A stretch of DNA of 37,755 nt from CAZNXJ01 sp964577115 (GTDB lineage Bacteria > Planctomycetota > Planctomycetia > Pirellulales > Pirellulaceae): NCBI GenBank assembly GCA_964577115.1, contig CAZNXJ010000041.1, positions 1-37,755 of the forward strand. The letters are read 5' to 3'. Position numbers and translations under genes: made by a program. Below are positions 25,718 to 33,684 of this stretch, in pieces. Every line of letters begins with the position of its first letter. Positions within the stretch are counted from its first letter, which is position 1. The notes beneath the pieces were generated by a model that searched no databases, was not told where the DNA came from, and saw only the letters and a list, made by a program, of their open reading frames with translations.

Positions 25718-26332
25718 ATGAGGGAGTCGAAGACGAACAAGGAATCGAGGGCCGGCTTTAGTCGCCGTGCCTTTCTGAAAGGTTCCGGAGCGGCTGCCGC
25801 GGCGACAGCGCTGCAAGAGCGCGCCGCACACGCTCAGGACGACTCGACGGAAATCGTCCGCGGCACAAAAACGATCAAAGTGCAGGTCAACGGAACGCCG
25901 CACGAGATCGCCGTGGAACCGCGCACGACGCTGCTCGAAATGCTCCGCTACCAGCTCGATCTGACCGGCGCGAAGCCCGTCAGTGACGATGCCAGCAGCG
26001 GCGCAAGCACCGTGTTGCTCGAAGGCAAACCCGTTGAGGCGACGACGGTGCTGGCCATCACCTGCGACGGCAAGAAGGTGCAGACCGTCGAAAGCCTGGG
26101 CGGCGACAACCCGGATCCCGTTCCGCGCGCGTTTGTCAAGCACGACGCCGAGCAGTGCGGGTTCTGCACGCCGGGGTTTGTGATGGCCACGCGAGCATTT
26201 CTGAATGCTCACCCCAACGCCACCGAACAGCAGATTCGAGAAGGCCTCAACGGCAACATTTGCCGCTGCGGCACTTACGTGAACGTCGTCAAAGCGGCGC
26301 TTGAGGCTGCCAAGGGAGGTGCAAATGGCTGA
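25718..26332 (+). CDS. Tat-exported small (iron-sulfur) subunit of a molybdo-hydroxylase, plant-type cluster ligands lost
   Basis: The 204-residue protein begins with a twin-arginine signal (S15-R16-R17-AFLKG, then an Ala-rich h-region to about AHAQ). Residues 50-120 are the plant-type ferredoxin fold and 125-200 the alpha-helical [2Fe-2S] domain of the xanthine dehydrogenase family. The second cluster is complete: C147, C150, C182 and C184 (CGFC, CRC). In the first domain the expected C-x4-C-x2-C-x11-C reads S89, S94, S97 and T109, so no cysteine ligand remains although the frame around them (TGAKPV, GASTVLLEGKPV) is conserved. The Ser codons are AGT, AGC and AGC, each one base from a Cys codon. 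Electron flow from molybdenum to FAD normally needs this cluster. It overlaps the large-subunit gene by 8 bp. Confidence 0.93.
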   Translation: MRESKTNKESRAGFSRRAFLKGSGAAAAATALQERAAHAQDDSTEIVRGTKTIKVQVNGTPHEIAVEPRTTLLEMLRYQLDLTGAKPVSDDASSGASTVLLEGKPVEATTVLAITCDGKKVQTVESLGGDNPDPVPRAFVKHDAEQCGFCTPGFVMATRAFLNAHPNATEQQIREGLNGNICRCGTYVNVVKAALEAAKGGANG

Positions 26333-28526
26333 GATACAATACTCGTGGCCCACGCGTGAACAGGCGCAGGTCATCGGCAAGTCGCTTGATCGGCTCGACG
26401 GATTCGCCAAAGCCACCGGCACGGCGAAGTACACCTACGACGTCAACCTCAAGAATCAGCTCATCGCCCACGGACTCGGTTCGCCGCTGGCCCACTGCCG
26501 CATCAAGTCGATCGACACAACGGCTGCGGAGAAAACGCCGGGCGTCGTCAAAATCGAACTGCTGCTCAAGCCGGGCGACGAGATCGAATGGCAGGGCGAG
26601 CTGATCGCGGTCGTGGCCGCCGAAACCGAAGGGGCGGCCGCCGAAGGCGTGAAGAATATCAAAGTTGATCTCGAAGAGCTCGAAGTCTTTGCCAAAGACT
26701 GGGACCTCGAGGCCGCCGAAGCCGCGAAGCGCACCACCAGCGGCGGCGCCAAAGTCCAGCTGGACAATGAGCCGGACGATGATGAGGACGAAGATGAGTT
26801 CGTCGAAAAAGAGCTAGCGCGCTTGTTCGAGAACTCGAAGTACGTCCTCGAAGCCACCTACGGCATCGATGCGATCACACACTGCTGCCTCGAACCGCAC
26901 GGCTGCACGGTCGAGTGGAAAGATGGCAAACTGATCGCCTATCTTTCGACCCAGAACGTCTCGGGAACCGACGACGGGTTCGCGCGTGACTTGGGTATTA
27001 CGGCCGACGACGTCGAAGTCCGCTGCGAGTACATCGGCGGCGGCTTCGGCAGCAAGTTCGCGCCCGATTACTGGGGCATTGCGGCCGCTCGCATTGCCAA
27101 AGCTACGGGCCGGCCAGTGAAGTACATGCTCTCGCGCGAGCACGAACTGCAACTCGCCGGCAACCGCCCCTCCGGCTACATCAAAGTCAAACTAGGGGCC
27201 GACGAGAACGGGCTGGTGCAGGTGTGGGACTCGCACCACTGGGGCACCGCCGGCATCTCGGGAACCGCTGTCAGCCAGACGGTCATTCCTTACGTGCTCG
27301 TTCCCAAGAACTATCGCCGCCGAGCGACGAACATTAACGTCAACGCGGCGCGGGCGCGAGCGTGGCGAGCGCCGAACCATCCGCAGGCGTGCGCCCTGAC
27401 GCAGACCGCAATCGACGATCTTGCTCGCATCATGGGCAAGGACAGCTACGACGTGTTCCGCGTCAACCTTGTGAATGCCGACAACGGCAAGGCGGAGGTT
27501 TACGAAGAGCAGCTGAAGATCGCGGCCGAGCTCATGGATTGGAAGGCCAAGTACCACCTGCACGGCAAGGGGCCCGCGCGCGGCTCGATTGTCGATGGGC
27601 TCGGTATCGGCCTGCACACGTGGGGCGGCGGAGCGAACAGTTCGCGCTGCACCTTGCGAATCCGTCCCGATGGCGGTGTGCAAACGCAGTGCGGCACGCA
27701 GGATCTGGGCACCGGCACGCGCACCGTGTGTGCCATGGTTGTCGCAGAAACGTTCGGCCTCCAGCCGCAGGACATTAACGTCCAGATCGGCAGTTCGAGT
27801 TATCCCGAAAGCGGCGCTTCGGGCGGTAGTACGACCATCGGCTCCGTGGCGGAATCGCATCGCCGAGCGGCTCAGGACGCGATCGCCCAGCTGTTCGCCC
27901 TCGTTGCTCCCAAGCTCGAAGCCAATGCGTCGGAGCTCAAGGCAGTCAACGGACGGATTCAAGTCGGCAACGACGCGGATCGCAGCCTGAGCTGGAAAGA
28001 GGCCTGCTCGCTGCTCGACATGAAAACCCTGGAAGTCACAGCCAACTACGATCGCGGCACTCCCAGCCCGCTGTCCAGTGAAGGCGTGGGGGGTGTTCAA
28101 ATGGCGCATGTGGAAGTCGACCGGGAAACCGGCGTCGTCCGCATGAAGAAGTTTGTCGCTGTCCAGGATCAAGGGCTCGTCATCAATCCGAAGACCTGCG
28201 AAAGCCAGATCATCGGCGGGGTGACGATGGGCATCGCAGCCGCTCTGTTCGAGCAGCGAATTCTCGATCCCGAGACAGGCGCGTTTGTGAATGCGGATCT
28301 GAGCGAGTACAAGCTGGCGCGCATCGGCGATGTCGGTGAAATCGTCGTGCACCTGTACGAACCGGAAAGCGAACGCCGGCGCGGGGTGATTGGCAGTGGC
28401 GAGCCGCCCGCTATTGCACCGATCACCGCCATCTCCAACGCCATCTGCAATGCGCTCGGCGTACGCGTACCCGTCGCGCCTTACACGCCGCAACGTGTTC
28501 TCGAAGCCTTAAACGGGAGGGCCTAA
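26325..28526 (+). CDS. Molybdopterin-binding large subunit of a xanthine dehydrogenase family enzyme
   Basis: The 733-residue protein is the catalytic subunit. Landmarks are RLDGFAKATGTAKYTYD at the start, LEPHGCTVEW, GGGFGSKF (a Moco-binding loop), QCGTQDLGTGTRT, SGASGGSTT and the near-terminal IGSGEPPAIAP with the candidate catalytic base E693. The family hydroxylates purines, aldehydes, aromatic or heterocyclic substrates with water-derived oxygen; the substrate is not readable here. An acidic insertion (about 148-160, rich in Asp/Glu) sits between the N-terminal and Moco parts. It has no signal peptide and presumably rides through Tat with the small subunit. GGGAGG lies just before the ATG, which overlaps the upstream gene. 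Confidence 0.93.
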   Translation: MAEIQYSWPTREQAQVIGKSLDRLDGFAKATGTAKYTYDVNLKNQLIAHGLGSPLAHCRIKSIDTTAAEKTPGVVKIELLLKPGDEIEWQGELIAVVAAETEGAAAEGVKNIKVDLEELEVFAKDWDLEAAEAAKRTTSGGAKVQLDNEPDDDEDEDEFVEKELARLFENSKYVLEATYGIDAITHCCLEPHGCTVEWKDGKLIAYLSTQNVSGTDDGFARDLGITADDVEVRCEYIGGGFGSKFAPDYWGIAAARIAKATGRPVKYMLSREHELQLAGNRPSGYIKVKLGADENGLVQVWDSHHWGTAGISGTAVSQTVIPYVLVPKNYRRRATNINVNAARARAWRAPNHPQACALTQTAIDDLARIMGKDSYDVFRVNLVNADNGKAEVYEEQLKIAAELMDWKAKYHLHGKGPARGSIVDGLGIGLHTWGGGANSSRCTLRIRPDGGVQTQCGTQDLGTGTRTVCAMVVAETFGLQPQDINVQIGSSSYPESGASGGSTTIGSVAESHRRAAQDAIAQLFALVAPKLEANASELKAVNGRIQVGNDADRSLSWKEACSLLDMKTLEVTANYDRGTPSPLSSEGVGGVQMAHVEVDRETGVVRMKKFVAVQDQGLVINPKTCESQIIGGVTMGIAAALFEQRILDPETGAFVNADLSEYKLARIGDVGEIVVHLYEPESERRRGVIGSGEPPAIAPITAISNAICNALGVRVPVAPYTPQRVLEALNGRA

Positions 28527-28529
28527 CCC

Positions 28530-29522
28530 ATGAAATCGTTTGAATACGCGGCCCCTCGTACCGAGGGCGAAGTGCTGAAGCTGCTGTCGGACGAATTCGG
28601 CCATACCGAGATCCTCGCCGGCGGCACGGACCTGGTCAGCCTCATGAAGAAGATGATCGTGACGCCGGACCGGGTCGTGAACATCATGGAGGTGCCCGAG
28701 CTCAAAACGCTCGCACCCACGCCGGACGGTGGTGTGGAAATCGGCGCCGCCGTCACACTCGACGAACTGCTCGCCAGCTCGCTGCTCGAGCCCTACCCGG
28801 CCGTGCGGCAGGCGATCGCTGGCATCAACAGCATGCAGCTCCAGGCACAAGGGACGATTGGCGGTGAGCTGTGTCAGCGGCCGCGCTGCTGGTTCTTCCG
28901 CAATGGCGAGGGGCTCCTGTGGAACGGCCATCGCTCGTTCGGCAATCGCGACGATCGGTTCCATGCGATCTTCGACAACGAGGGACCGGCAAAGTACGTT
29001 TCCAGCTCGCGGATCGCTCCCGCCTTGATCGCCCTTGGCGCCCAGGTCCGTATCGCGGGCCCGGCGGAAGGCGAGCAGCAACTGCTGCCGGTGGCCGATT
29101 TCTTCCGCAAGCCGAAGAACGAGAAGCAGCGTGAAACGGTGCTCCAGCCCAATCAGCTGCTGACGCACATCGTGCTTCCCGCACCGGATGGGTGGCTGAG
29201 CGGCACGTACGAAGTGCGGCACGGCGCCGGCCCGGATTATCCGTTGGCCGCGGCGAGCTGCGCGTTTCGGCACAGCGGCGGCGTCGTCCGCGAAGCGCGT
29301 GTGGTGCTCGGCCAGGTAGCGCCGACGCCATGGATTTCGTCAGCAGCCGCCGAAGCGCTGATCGGTATGACGATCGACCCAGCCGTTGCCGAACGAGCGG
29401 GTGAGGCGGCCATCGCCACGGCTCGCCCGATGAATAACAACGCCTACAAAGTCCAATTGGCGAAGGTGGCCGTCAAACGCGCCGTGCTGACCGCCGCGGG
29501 CCTCGAAACGGGAGGATTCTAA
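28530..29522 (+). CDS. FAD-binding medium subunit of the molybdo-hydroxylase
   Basis: The 330-residue protein has the FAD-binding fold of molybdopterin dehydrogenases: EILAGGTDLVSLMKK (27-41) for the pyrophosphate, GAAVTLDELL, QAQGTIGGELCQRPRCWFFRNG (about 106-125) and a C-terminal CO-dehydrogenase flavoprotein-like domain ending AVLTAAGLETGGF. In YagS and 4-hydroxybenzoyl-CoA-reductase relatives the loop after TIGG carries four Cys for a [4Fe-4S] cluster. Here only C115 and C120 remain in it, so that cluster is probably absent. GGGAGG lies 8 nt before the ATG, which is 3 nt after the large-subunit stop. It has no signal peptide. Confidence 0.92.
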   Translation: MKSFEYAAPRTEGEVLKLLSDEFGHTEILAGGTDLVSLMKKMIVTPDRVVNIMEVPELKTLAPTPDGGVEIGAAVTLDELLASSLLEPYPAVRQAIAGINSMQLQAQGTIGGELCQRPRCWFFRNGEGLLWNGHRSFGNRDDRFHAIFDNEGPAKYVSSSRIAPALIALGAQVRIAGPAEGEQQLLPVADFFRKPKNEKQRETVLQPNQLLTHIVLPAPDGWLSGTYEVRHGAGPDYPLAAASCAFRHSGGVVREARVVLGQVAPTPWISSAAAEALIGMTIDPAVAERAGEAAIATARPMNNNAYKVQLAKVAVKRAVLTAAGLETGGF

Positions 29523-29525
29523 GCG

Positions 29526-29762
29526 ATGGCTTTCATCAAGCACTACGATCAATCCGAACCGGTCAATACGCCTCCCTGCATCCATTTGCGCAGCAAGGCA
29601 ATTTACGTGCGCGGCAGCCTGCGCGATCCGAATCACCCCGACGAGGCGGGGAGCCAGTACTGCTGGTGCAACATGACCCAGCATATCCTCGGCCCGGATC
29701 GCAAGAACGTCGATCGCCGTGAATGCACGCCGGAGCGTGAGTGCTTCCGGGACGCGTACTAA
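29526..29762 (+). CDS. Small Cys-containing protein, last gene of the molybdo-hydroxylase operon
   Basis: The 78-residue protein starts 3 nt after the FAD-subunit stop and ends about 90 nt before a strong terminator, so it belongs to the operon. GGAGG lies about 10 nt upstream. It has five cysteines: C18 in PPCIHLRSKAIYVRG, C46 and C48 in YCWCN, C67 and C73 in RRECTPERECF. The spacing could bind a metal or an iron-sulfur cluster. There is no signal peptide. I recognise no family. A role in assembly or electron transfer for the enzyme is a guess based only on position. Confidence 0.78.
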   Translation: MAFIKHYDQSEPVNTPPCIHLRSKAIYVRGSLRDPNHPDEAGSQYCWCNMTQHILGPDRKNVDRRECTPERECFRDAY

Positions 29763-29852
29763 GCGGGCGGCTGATGCACCGGGGTGCGCGGCGCGCTTGC
29801 CAAAGCGGTGCGCAGCCGAACAGGTGCCGTAATGAGCCAATAGCGAACGTTC

Positions 29853-29888
29853 CACCTCACGGCGACACCGTTGCCGTGAGGTGTTTTT
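29853..29888 (+). terminator. Strong rho-independent terminator of the molybdo-hydroxylase operon
   Basis: A perfect 11-bp stem (CACCTCACGGC / GCCGTGAGGTG) with a 9-nt loop is followed directly by TTTTT. It lies about 90 nt after the last operon stop codon. Confidence 0.9.
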
Positions 29889-30063
29889 CATTGCGTCGCT
29901 TGCCAGTCCGAGCGGCTGCCCGCCAAACCGTCGGATGGGATGCGTCTGTGGCGGGGTGGGGTGTGAAGCTCGGAGCCGAGCGCGACGTGACGAAGATATT
30001 CCTTCCGCCTACGGCGTTCACCGCTCACCCTTCTCTTCCGGGTGTGCACGAGCGGCCGCGATC

Positions 30064-30069
30064 TATAAT
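30064..30069 (+). promoter_or_regulatory. Consensus -10 TATAAT before the zinc-ribbon/LRR gene
   Basis: A perfect TATAAT lies 75 nt before the ATG at 30145. I see no -35 at 16-18 nt upstream (GGTGTG region), so it may need an activator or another sigma factor. Confidence 0.35.
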
Positions 30070-30144
30070 CTTAAGCTTAGGGACTTGAACTTCAGCAACG
30101 GATGTCGCCGAACGGGCGGCTCGCACTACAAGGCGAGAAGAGGC

Positions 30145-31107
30145 ATGAAAGCAGCCTGCCGACATTGCGGAAAAACGTTCTCCGCACCGGAGAGCTGGCG
30201 GAACACGAAGGTACGTTGCCCCCAGTGCAATGGGAGCGTGCTGGTCGGCTCGGTGGACTCGGCCGCAGACACCGAAGCCTACGACGAAACCGGGTTAGAC
30301 GACGATGAGCTCCGTCTGGCGCCGGAAACGGAACGCCCGACTACCAATCTCTATTCCGACGTGCTCGCCGCCGCCGCTAGTTCCAAGCCGGCTCCGAAAG
30401 CTCGCCGAGCCGCTCCTGCGAAATCCAAAACCACCCTTCCCGAGGAAGACGAGCAGCAATGCCCGAATTGCGCGGCGCCGCTCCGCGCCAACGCTAAGCT
30501 CTGCGGCGAATGTGGCTACCATCTGCGACTGAAACGCGTCATTGACATCCAGCATGACGACGAAGAGTTCGACGATTCAACCGGATTTCAGCGGTGGCTG
30601 CGGCGCAATTTGTCAGATGGTGAGTCTTTTGGAACGCTGCTGCTGGCCGCTCACGCCGTAATCGGCATCGCCGGCATCTTCATTGCCGGGCACTATCATC
30701 CCTGGGGCTGGGCTGTCCTGGTGGCACTGGTCGTTGTTTATGGTGTGTGGATTCAGTGGGTCCGCAAACAAGGCGGGCTCGACTATCTCGGCGAGAAGTT
30801 CTGGCGCGCTCACCTGGGCTTCCGGCGGATGACCGGTTGGCGTGCGGCGACAGCGCTGTTCAAGCCGATGGAGCAATTCACGTCGCACTCGCCACAGTTT
30901 GGCGACGAGCAGCTCGCGGCCATCCCCAACCTTGAACTGCTGGAAGTACTCGATCTCGAGGGGACGAGCGTCACCAACCAGGGCCTGCGGCAGCTCACCA
31001 GTTGCCCCCGCCTTCGTTACGTGGTCCTGTACCGAACGCGCGTCAAAGCCGATGGAGCGCGCAAGTTGCAAATGGCGATTCCCAGCGCAAACCTCTGGCA
31101 CGACTAA
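30145..31107 (+). CDS. Zinc-ribbon membrane protein with a short LRR C-terminus
   Basis: The 320-residue protein begins with a zinc knuckle (CRHCGKTF ... VRCPQCNGSVLV, residues 5-33), like the MJ0042-type ribbons common in planctomycete proteins. An acidic, Ala/Lys-rich linker follows, then a second ribbon (CPNCAAPLRANAKLCGECGYHL, about 106-127). Two adjoining hydrophobic segments (about 170-190 and 195-210) form a hairpin in the membrane. The last 75 residues contain two or three LRR units (LELLEVLDLEGTSVTNQGLRQL). The ATG at 30145 is chosen because the zinc knuckle starts there and the purine-rich AGAAGAGG precedes it. Function is unknown; a membrane sensor or scaffold is possible. It is convergent with the AhpD-like gene, 31 bp away. 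Confidence 0.8.
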   Translation: MKAACRHCGKTFSAPESWRNTKVRCPQCNGSVLVGSVDSAADTEAYDETGLDDDELRLAPETERPTTNLYSDVLAAAASSKPAPKARRAAPAKSKTTLPEEDEQQCPNCAAPLRANAKLCGECGYHLRLKRVIDIQHDDEEFDDSTGFQRWLRRNLSDGESFGTLLLAAHAVIGIAGIFIAGHYHPWGWAVLVALVVVYGVWIQWVRKQGGLDYLGEKFWRAHLGFRRMTGWRAATALFKPMEQFTSHSPQFGDEQLAAIPNLELLEVLDLEGTSVTNQGLRQLTSCPRLRYVVLYRTRVKADGARKLQMAIPSANLWHD

Positions 31108-31138
31108 CGGGCTTTCGCCGCTGCCGGCAGAAGCGAAC

Positions 31139-31744
31139 TCAGTCTTTTGGTTCCGGCGAACCTGGTGCTCCCGGGCGCTGATCGGGGGCCATTTGGAAAT
31201 AGCCCGGATCCTCCAGCCCGAAGGCGTCGGCCACGCGGTTGAAGAACGCGAACATGGCCGTGATGTACACCGCCTCCGCAATCTGTTCACCCGTCCAGCC
31301 CGCGGCGCGCACCCGCGCCACGTCCTCTTTGGTAGTTCGGTACGCGTGGAGCGTCAGCAGGCGCACGAATTCAAGCAGCGCGCGTTCGGCCTCGGTTACC
31401 GGCGCCTCGTCAAGCTTGGCGTCCGCGAGTGCTTTGACGATCGGATCTTCGGCTCCCTGCAACTGCAGGAAGAATGCATGCGAGCCCACTCAATAAGGGC
31501 ACTTGTTCAGGCCCGAAACGTACGTGGCGATCATTTCCTTGGTCCGGCGGTTGAGCAGGCCGTCGGTGAAATGAACCTTGTACGAAAAATCCATGACGCA
31601 GCGCAGGAAATCGGGCCGGACACTGAAGCACTTGAGAATTTCCGGCATCCGCCCACGCTGCGGATTGGCCTTTTTCCACTCTCCATAGATTTCGGCCAGT
31701 TCGCCACGCGCGTCCTCGTCTTCAATCCAAGGCAGAAACGGCAT
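31139..31744 (-). CDS. AhpD-like (carboxymuconolactone decarboxylase fold) protein, probable CxxU selenoprotein
   Basis: The frame runs from the ATG at 31744 (GAGGAGG 6 nt upstream) to a stop at 31139 and is interrupted only by TGA at 31490-31492. Read through, it gives 201 residues in which TGA is residue 85: N-K-C82-P-Y-U85-V-G-S-H89. AhpD peroxidoredoxins have E-x11-C-x2-C-x3-H, and here E70, C82, U85 and H89 have exactly that spacing. Both halves read as one CMD-fold protein, and the second half has no ribosome binding site of its own. CxxU AhpD-like selenoproteins are a known class. The likely role is thiol-dependent peroxide or disulfide chemistry in the cytoplasm. The start overlaps the CRTAC1 gene by 23 bp. 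The alternative is a nonsense mutation or sequence error at one codon. Confidence 0.78.
31451..31492 (-). promoter_or_regulatory. Candidate bacterial SECIS element with its UGA codon
   Basis: On the minus strand the UGA (31492-31490) is followed after 25 nt by a 4-nt apical loop AGUU (31464-31461). The loop closes a perfect 5-bp stem CCUGC/GCAGG. An outer stem GGCUC (31486-31482) / GAGCC (31455-31451) also pairs, leaving a 12-nt bulge on the 5' side. Published bacterial SECIS rules ask for a 16-37 nt spacing and a G in the first two loop positions, and both are met. SelB binding is not demonstrated. Confidence 0.55.
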
Positions 31745-33662
31745 CGATGGCCTCCTCATGCTGCGTGATGGTAATGAACTGATCCACGCGCGGCGCGTTC
31801 ACCACCTGCTGTGAACCATCAGGCCAGTGAACGACGATCCGATCCACCTGAGTGGCGGTGCCGAGCCCAAATGTGACGGGGCGTTCGAATTGCGATAGAT
31901 AGCTGCCCGTCGGCATGACCATTCGCCGCTGGATGCTGCGATTCACATGCACTTCGATGATTGCTCCGATCGCATCGCGGTTACAATCCCGGCCGACCAG
32001 CTGCACGCGGAGCCAGTGATGTCCGAGTGCCTGTTCGTTGCGTAGCAGCCGCGGCCGTCCTCCGCATTCCGTCACCAGGATATCCAAGTCGCCGTCGAAG
32101 TCGATATCTCCATAGGCCGCGCCCCGACCGACCATTGGTGCGGCAAAGTCAGGGCCGAGCAACTCTGGGGGAACAGGCACAAACTCCTTCCGCCCGCCCG
32201 GCACGCCCGAGTGCCAAAACAGCCGAGCCGGCTGGGCATAGTGCTGGTTGGCAAACACCTGGTTGATTTCCGGCTCGAGATGCCCATTGGCGCTGAACAG
32301 ATCGAGCCGGCCGTCGAGGTCGTAATCGAAAAAGAAAACGCCGAACGTAAGGTCCAGCCGAGTGGGCGGGCCGAGCCCAGTCGCTTCCGCCGCATCCATG
32401 AACAGCGGCATCTGTGCGTCCTTCACGTACAGCGCCGACAATTCGTTTGCAAAGTTGCCGATCGCCACGCCGAGCAGATCGGTGTTGCGGAAGTATGCCG
32501 CGTGTATCCCCATCGATCCACGTGCTCGACCATCCCGATCGAAGGCCAAGCCCGAAGGCCGAGCCACCTCGGCGAACGTCCCGTCGCCAAGGTTATCAAA
32601 CAGGAAATTAGGAACGGTATCGTTGGCGACGGCAATGTCGAGATCGCCATCGTGGTCGGCATCGAGGAAGGTGACACCGAGCGCCTTGCCGGCTGGCTGC
32701 CCCGATTGCGGATCCGTCACCTGAATTCCGGCCAGCTCCGAAACATCGCGGAACGTGCCATCACCTTCGTTGTGATACAGCACGCAATGTGTTCCGCGAA
32801 AGGCCGTCGGAGGTCCATACGCGCGGCCGATGCCGTGTAATTCGAATCCTTGGCTCTGATCAAACTCGCGCGACCATTCGACGTAATTGCAGACGAATAG
32901 ATCCAGCCAGCCGTCGTTGTCATAGTCGAACCAGCCCGCGCTGGTGCTCCACGCCGTCTCCAGCCCCGCCACACCGGCGACCTCGGTCACGTCCACAAAC
33001 GTTCCGCCGTCATTCCGGAAGAGTCGATTAGGGCCGAGCGCCGAGAAAAACAAATCCGGATCGCCATCATTGTCATAATCACCCACGCTCACCCCCATCC
33101 CGTAGAACGAGACATCGAGCCCCACATCGTGCGTGACGTTGGTGAAGTGCCCGCGGCCATCGTTCGCGTACAGGGCCATCGTCGGCGGCAGCGAAGCGGA
33201 TCCGCGCGGGTCGAACGGCCAGCGGTTCGAATTTACGAACAGGATGTCCTGGTCGCCATCGCCATCGTAATCAACCATCGCGCAGCCACCGCCCATCGTT
33301 TCCGGCAGGTATTTTTCGCCGAAGGCTCCCGACTCGTGCCGAAAATCAATGCCCGCTTCGGCCGTGATATCGCGGAAGTGAACGCGAGGCAGATCGGCCG
33401 GCAGAGCGGAGAGAGTTGTCTCGGCCGCCGAGCGCCGAGTTACCGCCGAGTCGGGTTCAGAGCGCAGCGCGACATACGTGGCGACGCCGAGCAGGGTCCC
33501 GAGTGCACAGAGACCGGCGATAATCCGCGAGGTGCTGGCAACGAAGCGGCGACGATCGTGGGCGACACGTTTCGCAAGACGCTGCTGGTTCTTGTCTGTG
33601 CGCCCCGCACGCGCTCGTGCATCGTGCTGCTTTCTCTCGGGAATGATTCGCCTGCGCGCCAC
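31722..33662 (-). CDS. CRTAC1-type FG-GAP propeller protein with ASPIC/UnbV domain
   Basis: The 646-residue protein starts at a GTG at 33662, 22 bp after the kinase stop. A basic N-terminus (1-45) precedes one hydrophobic segment (about 46-66), so it is anchored with the rest outside the cytoplasm. The body holds many FG-GAP/VCBS repeats, such as VDYDGDGDQDILFVN, GDYDNDGDPDLFFS, FDYDNDGWLDLFVCN and GDIDFDGDLDILVT, forming a propeller. The last 100 residues are an ASPIC/UnbV domain (GHHWLRVQLVG, GLGTATQVDRIVVHWPDGS). The family is common and exported in planctomycetes and of unknown function. The GTG lacks a strong ribosome binding site (AGGA 14 nt upstream), so translation may be coupled to the kinase gene. 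It overlaps the AhpD-like gene by 23 bp. Confidence 0.86.
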   Translation of the reverse strand: MARRRIIPERKQHDARARAGRTDKNQQRLAKRVAHDRRRFVASTSRIIAGLCALGTLLGVATYVALRSEPDSAVTRRSAAETTLSALPADLPRVHFRDITAEAGIDFRHESGAFGEKYLPETMGGGCAMVDYDGDGDQDILFVNSNRWPFDPRGSASLPPTMALYANDGRGHFTNVTHDVGLDVSFYGMGVSVGDYDNDGDPDLFFSALGPNRLFRNDGGTFVDVTEVAGVAGLETAWSTSAGWFDYDNDGWLDLFVCNYVEWSREFDQSQGFELHGIGRAYGPPTAFRGTHCVLYHNEGDGTFRDVSELAGIQVTDPQSGQPAGKALGVTFLDADHDGDLDIAVANDTVPNFLFDNLGDGTFAEVARPSGLAFDRDGRARGSMGIHAAYFRNTDLLGVAIGNFANELSALYVKDAQMPLFMDAAEATGLGPPTRLDLTFGVFFFDYDLDGRLDLFSANGHLEPEINQVFANQHYAQPARLFWHSGVPGGRKEFVPVPPELLGPDFAAPMVGRGAAYGDIDFDGDLDILVTECGGRPRLLRNEQALGHHWLRVQLVGRDCNRDAIGAIIEVHVNRSIQRRMVMPTGSYLSQFERPVTFGLGTATQVDRIVVHWPDGSQQVVNAPRVDQFITITQHEEAIDAVSALD

Positions 33663-33684
33663 GCCACTCGACTCGTCCTGTATA

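Larger units (their letters stand above)
29763..30144. other. Spacer between the molybdo-hydroxylase operon and the zinc-ribbon/LRR gene
   Basis: This 382-bp stretch holds the operon terminator (29853-29888) and a candidate -10 for the next gene (30064-30069). The frame that opens at 29881 and reads into the next gene starts inside the terminator and is Cys/Arg-rich, so it is not coding upstream of 30145. Confidence 0.6.

Noticed and set aside
31490..31759. Two separate genes (89 and 116 codons) in place of one AhpD-like gene
   Set aside because: Each half is an incomplete CMD fold, the second has no ribosome binding site, and the halves join exactly at the catalytic motif.
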